From the NCBI GenBank assembly GCA_018340375.1, contig JAFFJZ010000002.1:41994001-42058000 (forward strand): 64,000 nt of DNA, in the 5' to 3' direction. Source of the stretch: Gonatopus flavifemur (lineage: Eukaryota > Arthropoda > Insecta > Hymenoptera > Dryinidae). The position numbers and the translations under genes are program-made. Positions within the stretch are counted from its first letter, which is position 1, and the number at the start of each line of letters is the position of its first letter. Shown here piece by piece: positions 55,175-64,000 of this stretch. The notes beneath the pieces were generated by a model. It was not told the origin of the DNA. It saw only the letters and a program-made list of their open reading frames with translations, and searched no databases.

Positions 55175-57229
55175 TCAAATATCGACATGAATCTCTCGAT
55201 TTCCAAGACCCAGAACCGTTCGATATTTGTCAAAAAAAGGAGAGTCTCTCGGTAAATTTAGCAACTATTCTTACAGTGTAGATGCAGATAATACAAAACA
55301 AAACAAAATCAAAGGAAAGAAAAATACCTACTTTTGAGACCGACGAACTGAACTAATTCAATGGATTTAATCAATCGACGAATGTAAGATATTTGTGCAA
55401 ACCCTCAAGTTAAGATACCATGTATATGAAATATCGAGGTCAATTGATATCATCACTTTACAGAACGTAAGTCTCATAGGAGTTTCGCTCTCTTTCGTGC
55501 ATTATGGGGGAGGTTCATTTATCGTGTACATAAAGTGTCCATTACGCAATCGATCTAGCGGACACATACCATCAACAACTTCTTGTATTATTAACTTCTG
55601 CGGCAAAGTGGATTAAGAGAATTCACGATACTTTGTCAGTATGCAATTCACTTGAAAAATATATTCCACCTTATTCGGATATCTTCATTCTAAAAATGAA
55701 TCAAAGTACGAACGTTGAGATTCTTTTTCAACCTTCGATATATCATTATCATCAAAATACCACGAGACGGAGAATACTCTCCAGGATAAAAAGAGATATT
55801 AATGAATTGTCTTTGATTTGAAAATGTTGGCACTTGACATTTCTCGACACTGGATTTATATGATGTGAAGTAAAAAAGAAGTACATTCGTGTATATCGAG
55901 GATTTACCTAGAAGAGTAAATATTCTCCAACCAAATCTACATACTCGTAGTTCATCTTCAACTTGACGCGAGAAAAACCCTTTCTAAAGAACACGCAAAA
56001 TACATTTGCAACTGTTGTCTCAGGACATGGAACAACGCAAAATAATGTGGGAAAAAACATTACGAAGAAAAATTATTTCCTTTTTTCAGGATTTGAATTT
56101 ATTCACCCTCTTCATCGCTGCTCATCCCTACCCATCGGATTTTATCCACTTTTTTTTCATATGAAAAATAATAAATGTCTGCATGACTTTATTTTTCTCC
56201 CAAAGATTTCCACGAAAGTTCTTTCGGGAACGATATTAGAAATCAAATATGACTTTGAATACCCAACACTTATCCGAATAGTATTAAATATGCATATTCA
56301 ATCATTCCATTCGTAATCCACACTCTTCGTACAATGAAATCAAGCTACGTAAAAGTTTCTACCACCCTCTTTACGCAAACTTTTCGTACGCCAAAAGCAA
56401 AAGTACAAGCAAAACTTTGTAAACCGATGAACCATTTTGACAAGTGAGAACAAAAAAATTCTTTTATCGCTTAATCCTATTACGCAAAAATTCGTCAAGA
56501 CTTGGAGTTTTGAAAAGATTTTGTCATTTATCTGACATCGTATTCCATTTCTTTACAAATCTTTAAATTTCTCCTTCGGTGTTATCGAGTGTCCAACGGA
56601 TACAAGTATTCCGTCTTCTTATCTTGTATCAGCCCCATGAGATTAACTCTGAAATCGCAAGAAGAATCTTCTATTTTTTGTTGGCTGTTTTTTTTTTCAT
56701 GACGATCGATACCTCGAAAGAATTCAACGGTATAAATATTGAGTAAGTATTGTCTGCTTGGTGTAATAAGATTATTCGAATAATCTTACCTGCGACCTTC
56801 ATTGGAGGCTGAAAAAATTAAGACAGAGAAGATATTTTACATAATTATCTTGGAACAATGGAAATTTCTAACTTTGGAGAAAACGTATCCAAGCGATTTA
56901 ATTATTTCATCGATCCGATGGAAAAAATGTTATCTTCGGGTATGATTCAAAGGAATCTCATCGATCAAATTTCTTTTCATTGAATCGATATTCTTATGGA
57001 AAGATTGTAATTATCCAAAGGTATGAGAATTTTGTAGGTTAAATGTGGTCACGAAGCGTTAACGATCTTACTTTTCTCAATTCCACAAATCAGAAATTCA
57101 ATTGAGTTGCTTCATCCTAGGCTCCTAGTGATGTATCGTCAATAGAATCGATCTTTTCCTTTCATAAATAAAATATCGACTTTTCGTAAGGATTTCATCA
57201 ATATTCCTAAAAACTAGACATGTTTTCTA
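55175..57229. other. 2-kb low-repeat region, nothing recognised
   Basis: AT-rich. The 117-residue ORF at 55963-56316 shows no motif, no conserved-looking composition and no neighbours of known function. I leave it uncalled. Confidence 0.35.
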
Positions 57230-57784
57230 CACGGAAAGACCGGGTCTATTAACATTTAGAAAGAATTTATCACCGTTCGGAAAAATGACTGTCAATTTAG
57301 GGAAAAAGAGGATCGCTGAAAAGTACACGGAGAGAAATTTATTTGGAAAGATTACCATTTTATTCGTAAACTAGAACTATTCGGCAAAACCAGACAATAA
57401 TTTATAATATAACTCCTAATCATTGCCAGTTGTGATGGTAAAAATCGAGATTAATTTGGATTTTTACCATCACAGCTGGCAATGATTAGGAGTTATATTA
57501 TAAATTATTGTCTGATTTTTCCGAATAGTTCTAGTTTACGAATAAAATGGTAATCTTTCCAAATAAATTTCTCTCCGTGTACTCGTAGTGAGTCTACCAA
57601 AAATTCGTAGTCAAAATATTAAAAGTTGATAGTTTCATTGGTATTTTTCACAGTGAAACTATCAATTCTTCATACATCGACTACGAATTTTTAATAGACT
57701 CACTACAAATATTTTTCAGTGATCCTCATTTTCTCTCAATTGACAGTCATTTTTCTGAATATTGATAGACCCGGTCTTTCCGTG
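57230..57784. repeat. 555-bp palindromic element hosting a second palindrome
   Basis: Ends cacggaaagaccgggtctat and atagacccggtctttccgtg, between TA dinucleotides (57228-57229 and 57785-57786). The arms continue through atgactgtcaatt and the GTAGTGAGTCTA block. Removal of 57326-57579 aligns them. Confidence 0.9.
57326..57579. repeat. 254-bp nearly perfect palindrome, nested
   Basis: Ends cacggagagaaatttatttg and caaataaatttctctccgtg, with TA on both sides. The arms pair nearly perfectly to a centre near 57453 (gatggtaaaaatc and gatttttaccatc), with few mismatches. Confidence 0.93.
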
Positions 57785-57944
57785 TATGAAATTGAATAGA
57801 TCCTGCTCTCAGATCGTCATCGCTGTTAATCCTATAAAATCCAATTCTCAAGTCAGTCTATTTTACGAATAACAATTGTAAATCCATCTTTAATAATTAT
57901 ATTAGCTCGTTTAAAGGGTTACTAACTGATCTTCCGTCTAAAAT

Positions 57945-58136
57945 ATGTTGCTGAAGTTTGAATCGTTTATTGGAACGAATTGGTGAACTAATAACCCGAA
58001 ATCTTGCAGTACATTTTTAAACGATGTTTCCACCTCCAAGGAGTTGATCGAGGAAGATAAACTTCGATGATTTTTAAATTTGACGCATTTGGATTTTCGT
58101 TACGTTTCAATAAACGATTCAAACTTCAAGAAACAT
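57945..58136. repeat. ATGTTGCTGAAG-ended element, intact copy
   Basis: 192 bp from atgttgctgaagtttgaatc to gattcaaacttcaagaaacat. Provides the uninterrupted reference for 51017-51611. Confidence 0.8.
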
Positions 58137-59743
58137 TCGTATGTAACATTTATGTAAGTTCTAGATGTGTTACGTAACCTAATTCTCGATTCTGGTCTCA
58201 TAAAAAATTAATATAATTCACAGATCATCACAATTTTGTAAAACGTTGAACGACTCAATAGGATAGGATTTTGATTGCGACAGTCGGTAGCAAAATTAAG
58301 GAAAATTCCTATGCAATACGCTACCAGAATTTTTTCTATCCCGAGTGGAAACATTTTCAAAATTATGTATGAATTACATATAAACTGTATGGAATTATAT
58401 ATAAATTATATATAATTTTGAGAATTCTTCCCCTCTGGCCTGCTTTATACATACGAAGACTTAAATTGATAATCCCAAAATAGAAAAAGACAATAGGTTA
58501 GTTAGATCAAAAAACAAAATTCCTCGTACAATTGATAAGATTACGGAAAAGTAAGCAATTGTTCTCGAACATATAGCACACATCTTCGAGGGATGAGAAA
58601 ATACTTTACGAGAATAATATTTCCCATTTGGAGATACATCCTCGAAAAAAAATCAATCACAAATATACATTCATTATGAACGCATGAATTATTCATTCTT
58701 CTGTCAATGAATCTAGTTCAACATAACGACTCATCGGTTTATTTTTATCATCGACCGATGCATGAATGAAGATTCGATATAAAACCACTATTATTTACAC
58801 TCGCATTCCCATTAAGATCAAATATTGTATGCGGTGCACAGAATCAATCAATTGCGAAACACAGAAGAACAAATGCAATGGAATTTTAATCGATAAACCA
58901 ACGTTTGACATCCTTCTCATTCATACTCACCTCACCGCACGATAATCTTTCATCATTCATTTGTAACTTGTACGTATTGAACCTTTGAACGGAGGTTCTC
59001 ATCAAGCAAACTCCGAAATAACATAATTTTCTCGATTTTTTTGTTCATGGGAGGAAGTAAATAAAAAACTTGAATTCTTTGACACTTATTCAATGAGTTT
59101 TAGAGTGAATAAAAGAATTTTTTTTAATCAAAAAATTGGTTTAATTGGAAATTTCAAGTTTGTCTGCGCAATATCTTAAAAACTGCTGACGAATGAATCG
59201 CTTTTTTTTGTTTTATTTCTGAGTAGATCAAATTTATTGGAGGATAAACTCCATGATATATACTTTCCTTTTTCCTTTTACAGCACTTTGAAGAGGGGAA
59301 AAAAACGAAAAATGCTACCGAAAATTTGCACGTCTGTCATTTTCTCAATTTTGGACTTTTTGTTGGTTTTATTGGTACAACCTCTAACAAATATATTATA
59401 TTGCATAATAATTATCTGATTTTTAATTTTAGGTGATTGTTACAAGTGGGATATATACAGTGTATACAAATAAGTGTGCAAAAAACTCAAATTCTTTATT
59501 TACTTCCTTTCATGAGAGAAAAAATTCCAGAAAATTATCCTATTCCGAGGCCGTTTGAAAAGACCTCCCCTCAATTTTCATTTTGAATTATTCGTATATA
59601 TAATTTATATACAATCCGATATAGATTATGCATTAGTTATGTGTAATTCTGCAAAGATTTTTACACCATCAGGAACTTTTCCCTACTCAGTATTCAATTT
59701 GGACAATTTTTGTGAATTGTATTGTATTGTGAAGTAATTAACA
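58137..59743. other. 1.6-kb low-repeat region, nothing recognised
   Basis: AT-rich. The short ORFs at 59237-59419 and 59555-59737 have no motif. Confidence 0.35.
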
Positions 59744-59745
59744 TA

Positions 59746-60018
59746 CACTGAGAACCCGATTTCTTAGATTCAAAGAAAATTTCTTTGCCCTCATTCTGAT
59801 AAATCTTGTTTTCAATGGAAAAGATTGTTCATTCCAATGAGAAAATTTTTTATTGAATTGAAATTATATTCTTCGAATTCAAGGAGAAATATATTTCTGT
59901 CCCAATTTGAAAATTTTTCGTTTCAATCTGATGAAGAATTTTCCCATTGACAAGAAATATTTATCAGAACGAGGGCAAAGAAAATTTTCTTTCAATCTAA
60001 AAAATTGAGTTCTCAGTG
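59746..60018. repeat. CACTGAG family, copy 2
   Basis: 273 bp between TA dinucleotides (59744-59745 and 60019-60020). Ends cactgagaacccgatttctt and aaaattgagttctcagtg; the arms share aaagaaaatttctttgccctc with its complement. The better-preserved counterpart of 7875-8166. Confidence 0.88.
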
Positions 60019-60032
60019 TATACATGCGTTAA

Positions 60033-60657
60033 CCCAATAAACGCACACACGTCATTTCAACGTTGAAAGAACGTTAGACTGTCAAACGGACGTCAGTCGT
60101 TGATTTCATAACGTTGATTTTTAGTTGAAATGTGACAGGGAAATAGACGAACAGGAATTACGTTTTGATGACGTATAATTTAAACTAATATTCAAAAGTA
60201 ACCATCAAACGACGTCCTCAAAAAACGTGTTTTGAACGGGTTTGAATCACGCGTTTAAAATGTGTTTGAACTTCAATTGAAGATAAATTCTGCTAAAAAT
60301 ATCGAACGAAACCGAACAATGGTTAGAATTTCAACAAAGAGCAAGATAGTAAATAGTGTGGCATACTTTCCAAATTTTGTCATACTCAGAAATACTATTG
60401 TTCTCGATATTGAATGAAGAGTTTTCAAAATAATTTGTTGGATTCAATTCACGTTTTAGAACCATCATTAGGACACGTCAATACTTAACGTCTTTTAAAC
60501 GATGTTTAAACCGTTGATATGACGTTATTTTACGGTTGAAAAACACGTGCTCTGCCGCGACATTTTTACGTTGAATCAACGCAAGAATATTACTAATTCA
60601 CAACGTGTGGTTATTGACTGTTTTTGACGTTTTTAAAACGTGCGTGTGTTTATTGGG
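60033..60657. repeat. CCCAATAA...TTATTGGG element saturated with ACGT, AA duplication
   Basis: 625 bp with TIRs cccaataaacgcacacacgt and acgtgcgtgtgtttattggg, AA on both sides (60031-60032 and 60658-60659). I count about 18 ACGT words (AACGTT, GACGTC, CACGTG and so on) in otherwise AT-rich DNA. Copy 1 is at 47400-48027. Confidence 0.88.
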
Positions 60658-62084
60658 AAGAATCTTCCGCATTCACCCAGAAATTATAAAAATCCCATAA
60701 AGTTTGAAATTTCCAGTTGGATTTATGGAAAATTTCATACACATATATACAGTTTCCGATTGCTGCACACAGGAAATTCCAATTATCTTCCACAGTTTTT
60801 TTTACACATCACTTATTCGCAGTTTCGAGGTTTTGTTTTTAGAGAACTATGATTTAATGAAAAGCAAACAAACGTGCGACTGGTCTCAACCAATGCCTGC
60901 CGTGAAAATTGACTTTAATGGAATGCAATATCTATCCATCTTCATGAACTAATCAACACGTCATAAATGGAAACGCGAATAAGTGGAAAAAAGGGAATAT
61001 TTCACAATCAACTAATTGAAGGTAAACAGCATTCTGCACGCAAGCATCGAGAAAATTACTTGACTCGAAAGGAACACTGAGAATAGACCGATGAAATGAA
61101 CGTGCGAGGTGGATATGGGTATAAAAAGATGGGTTTGAATATATGATGACGAGGTAAATGGATACATTGATCATGAGTTTGCGTGAGGGGACAAAAGTTC
61201 ATCTACTTGGAAAAACAAAGCTAGCAAAAGTTTGTAAGAAAAGATACGATTTTGAATACATGATTACCGATGAATCCTTTATGAAGAATTCAATACACTC
61301 GAATTCATTCGTACTGGGGTGAAGACGGGGTCGTTAAAGGCCTGTCATGGGTGGAATATACATAAACCGAATGAACATTGTACAAAATTCGATATCAAAT
61401 GATTTTCCAATAATCTTCTTATGTTTAAAATCACTTCTGTGAACAGATGAACGTCGTAACAGTTTTATATCGTCTTGATTCTCAAATATTTTTATAATCG
61501 AATCGAAATCGAATATCTAAATATATATTGACTGGATACAAATACATTGTAGGTTACAATGAATCTTTTATATTGTCATTCATTTTTACCAATTTATTTC
61601 GAAAATTTGTCCCGTTGTACCTTTGCACAAGCTCAATTAAATTGAATGTCGATATGGAAGTGATGGAAGTGTAGATTGAATTCAGTCTCAACTGTCATCG
61701 ATGATATAGTTATAATTATCCACGTGATAAATTTATCGTTTATTACATTGAAGTTTTCTCTCCAAAACATGTTCGCGATTAAAGTGAAATCTTGTTTGGT
61801 TTGTGGTCGAGTGGATGATAAATAGATTCTTCACGCTGAATTTATTTTCTAGTTTTAATTATAAATTCCAATCGATATTCTATATAATTTTCATCAACCT
61901 TCATTGGTTGATAATTATTATCATGAATGAATATGAACAAAATGTCTTCATATAAATATAAATAAAATGATCTGTAGATCTTTTCGATGAATATATTGGG
62001 ACGGGGAGAAAGTAATTTCGGTTTTTTTTTCATGTTTTGCGAAGTGAATTGATTTGTGTGAATTTCGCACACTGATCAATTATA
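60658..62084. other. Old repeat remnant, then unique DNA
   Basis: 60658-60800 resembles 48055-48243 (host of the other ACGT copy). The remainder is AT-rich without supportable features. Confidence 0.4.
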
Positions 62085-62445
62085 TAGATGTCGTTTCGCC
62101 ATGTTTCTGTCAAAACCACAACTCCGTCACTGTAGAATTTTTTGAATTCTTGGACGAATAACTGAAAAAAAAGTGATTTTCACAAGCCTCTCTCGAAGCC
62201 AGCTACACGCCATTAACAGAGTTCTGCAGAGACCGAAACAAATGATAGTCGGATGGGGCAGAGTCCAAGCTATACGGTGGGTGCATCAAAACTTCCCAGT
62301 TAAGCTCTCTTGAGAGAGCCGAGTCGAGCCGAGAGCCGAGTTTTCGTGCCGAGTCACTAAAGATGTGTATGGTCTAACATCGTCGTGATGGAAGACAACG
62401 CCTTTCCTATTGATCAATTCCTCCCGTTTGTCAATCTCCTAGCTC
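62085..62445 (-). pseudogene. Mariner transposase fossil (C-terminal third)
   Basis: Read on the minus strand: KREELINRKGVVFHHDD, then VRPYTSLVTR, then (after an insertion) ELNWEVLMHPPYS, SAPSDYHLFRSLQNS and FKKFYSDG. This matches the end of a mellifera-type mariner, close to the element at 1502-2760. Several frameshifts and stops break it. An insertion of about 40 bp made of CCGAGTCGAGCCGAG-type words sits between the second and third catalytic Asp segments. No TIRs were found. Confidence 0.83.
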
Positions 62446-62446
62446 A

Positions 62447-62916
62447 CACGGAAAAAAATGATTCACTATGATAGCTAAAAATGAGTTGTGGTAACTATTT
62501 CGTGTATTTATCCATGAATCGTCAAAAATGTTGCTGCGTCAGCTAAATTTTAGCTTCTATATCAATAACTTTTGTCATCACGGATAAAAAATAGTTACCG
62601 TAGCTGACTTTTAGCTACACGGAGAAAAAGGTATCTTAAAAAGTACCATAATTTATGGATTTTTAGCGCTGGTCTGACCCGAGTCTCAATATTTACCTGA
62701 ACAAACCTCTAAAAGTACCATAATGGCTGGGACTTTTATAAGGAAGGTACCATACTTATTCTGAAAAGTCCAAGAAATTATGGTACTTTTAGATATTCGT
62801 GCAAGTAAATATTCCGACTCGGGTCAGACCAGCGCTGAAAATCCATAAATTATGGTAATTTTCAGGATATCTGTTTTCTCAGTGTATCCAAATATCAACC
62901 ACATGATTTTTTCCTG
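62447..62916. repeat. TAGCTA-word element, interrupted
   Basis: Starts cacggaaaaaaatgattcac and ends accacatgattttttcctg. Carries TAGCTAAA and AGCTGAC words. Split by 62620-62884. Confidence 0.72.
62620..62884. repeat. 265-bp palindrome, nested
   Basis: Ends cacggagaaaaaggtatctt and gatatctgttttctcagtg, between TA dinucleotides. The arms pair through taccataatttatggattt and gcgctggtctgacccgagtc to a centre near 62752. The word AAGTACCATAA recurs. Confidence 0.88.
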
Positions 62917-64000
62917 CACAATCGCATGAACAACCCCTTTTCAATCCCCGCAAACGCTCAGCATCACCTTTCTTAGCGTCAATACAGGCTTTGCAATTGT
63001 TTATGAAACTTCTTTTCCACACATTCCCGACTGGAAATTGTCATCAGGTTAACCCAACATATGATGAGGACCTGACAAGGTCATCCGAAATAAGGAATAC
63101 CCGTTACGGTCCTGATCGGGATTAGGTGTGGATGACTCACGTATGGATGACCTCATTTGGTCCTAGTCAGGATTTCCTCAAATTATCCTGAAAAGGTCGA
63201 AGTAGGTTTTCCTCGCTGTATCCGCATCAGGACCTCGTTCGGTCATCCTAAGATCATGGACATAGTTTGATAAACTGAATACAAGAATGTACAGACTTGA
63301 TTTCAGATTGTACACTCTTTGATTAAACAAATTTTCCTTCAATAAGAAGGACATGTTTGAACGATTTTCAACTGTGCCTGTTTTTAAATTCAATCCCTTC
63401 ATTCCAAACACATTACCTACTTCTGAAAACTGTTGAACAATTTGTTCAATCTATTCTCAATGTGAATTGAAAACTAACTATTTGGGTTTTAATTAGGCGG
63501 AACTTATGAAAATTTCACAAGATTTTCCACGTTATGCATACAGCGAAAAAAACTTAGCAAACGTTCAACCATCACCAGCGAAATAAGTATTTCATTTGAC
63601 TTATCACAATTCTCATAAGGTTGATTTATTGACTATTCAGCATCATTTTTCTTTCCTACACATCACATCATCTGAGTATTATTCAAAGAGTATATATGAA
63701 CTGAATGAATATGTGTTTCGTCATAATCAAATATAAGTTTCGAACAAGTACTCTTCTTTCGTTATTTCTTGATTAATACGCATAAAAAAATCTGTTATTG
63801 AGTGCAAAATGAATTATTGAATCAGTTATCAGTGCTGTAATATGTAAAAAATCATAAGTTGCTGATGTGGTGAAATTAATTCTATTCAAATATACAATAA
63901 TATCAACAACGACAATATCTATATCAATATTAATTTACATCAGTATTTCTCGGAAAAAACTCAGGAATCCCAATCATTTTGTAATAATAAAGGTCATGAA
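62917..64000. other. Repeat-like start, then unique DNA
   Basis: 63050-63245 carries irregular GGACCTGACAAGGTCATCC-type words and begins ttaacccaacatatg, suggesting a CCC-ended or TTAA element whose right end I cannot place. The rest shows nothing. Confidence 0.4.

Noticed and set aside
55963..56316. 117-residue ORF
   Set aside because: No recognisable domain, no splice or promoter context, and chance ORFs of this size are expected in a 64-kb window read in six frames.

Overview
The window looks like AT-rich, gene-poor nuclear DNA from an arthropod, most likely an insect. Three mariner (DD34D) elements, one mariner fossil, one DD41D Tc1/mariner-type element, a MULE-like transposase and dozens of short terminal-inverted-repeat (TIR) elements are typical of insect genomes. 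A hymenopteran is a guess from the general character of the DNA. I see no convincing host protein-coding exon, no tRNA or rRNA, no operon-like order and no CRISPR. Every recognisable protein is a transposase or a transposase fragment.

Layout. 1-2.8 kb: a small TAGTAGAAAT-end element, an AGATATCT-rich repeat and a broken mellifera-type mariner. 3.6-11.1 kb: a hAT-type element with a perfect 8-bp target-site duplication (TSD), then a run of CACNG-ended elements with TA duplications, a TTAA element, and a 1.1-kb element with a 69-bp minisatellite. 12.4-15.4 kb: a mauritiana-type mariner (one frameshift) sitting inside another TIR element, then a deleted MULE relative. 16.0-21.4 kb: an AGATATCT-saturated element, an unexplained block with splice-like signals, a 0.9-kb inverted repeat, and a DD41D element with an intact ORF and long, nearly identical arms. 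21.8-36 kb: further nested elements, including a second hAT-type element (TSD GACATGAT), a 924-bp nearly perfect palindrome and a larger inverted-repeat element with a fossil acidic ORF tail. 37.8-40.7 kb: a seven-member nest of transposons, then a MULE copy whose insertion can be reconstructed. 43-52 kb: palindromes, a triple nest, a TTAA element, and a mariner whose ORF has lost its DNA-binding half in frame. 57-63 kb: nested palindromes, copies of families seen earlier, and a mariner fossil.

The elements are related through insertion order rather than by cooperation. In many places the empty site can be rebuilt from a second copy or from the other arm of the palindrome, which gives TSDs without a database. 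Two patterns stand out. (1) Many non-autonomous families are filled with one short, self-complementary word of their own: CATATATG, AGATATCT, CAGTACTG, GAACGTTC, ACGT, AAGCTTG, TAGCTA, GGCTCGAGCC or TCGAAT. (2) At least six elements start CCC, end GGG (or a one-base variant) and are flanked by a 2-bp TT/AA duplication, which fits none of the common superfamilies. Long stretches between these elements (for example 43.3-46.1, 52.4-57.2 and 58.1-59.7 kb) show nothing I can support.
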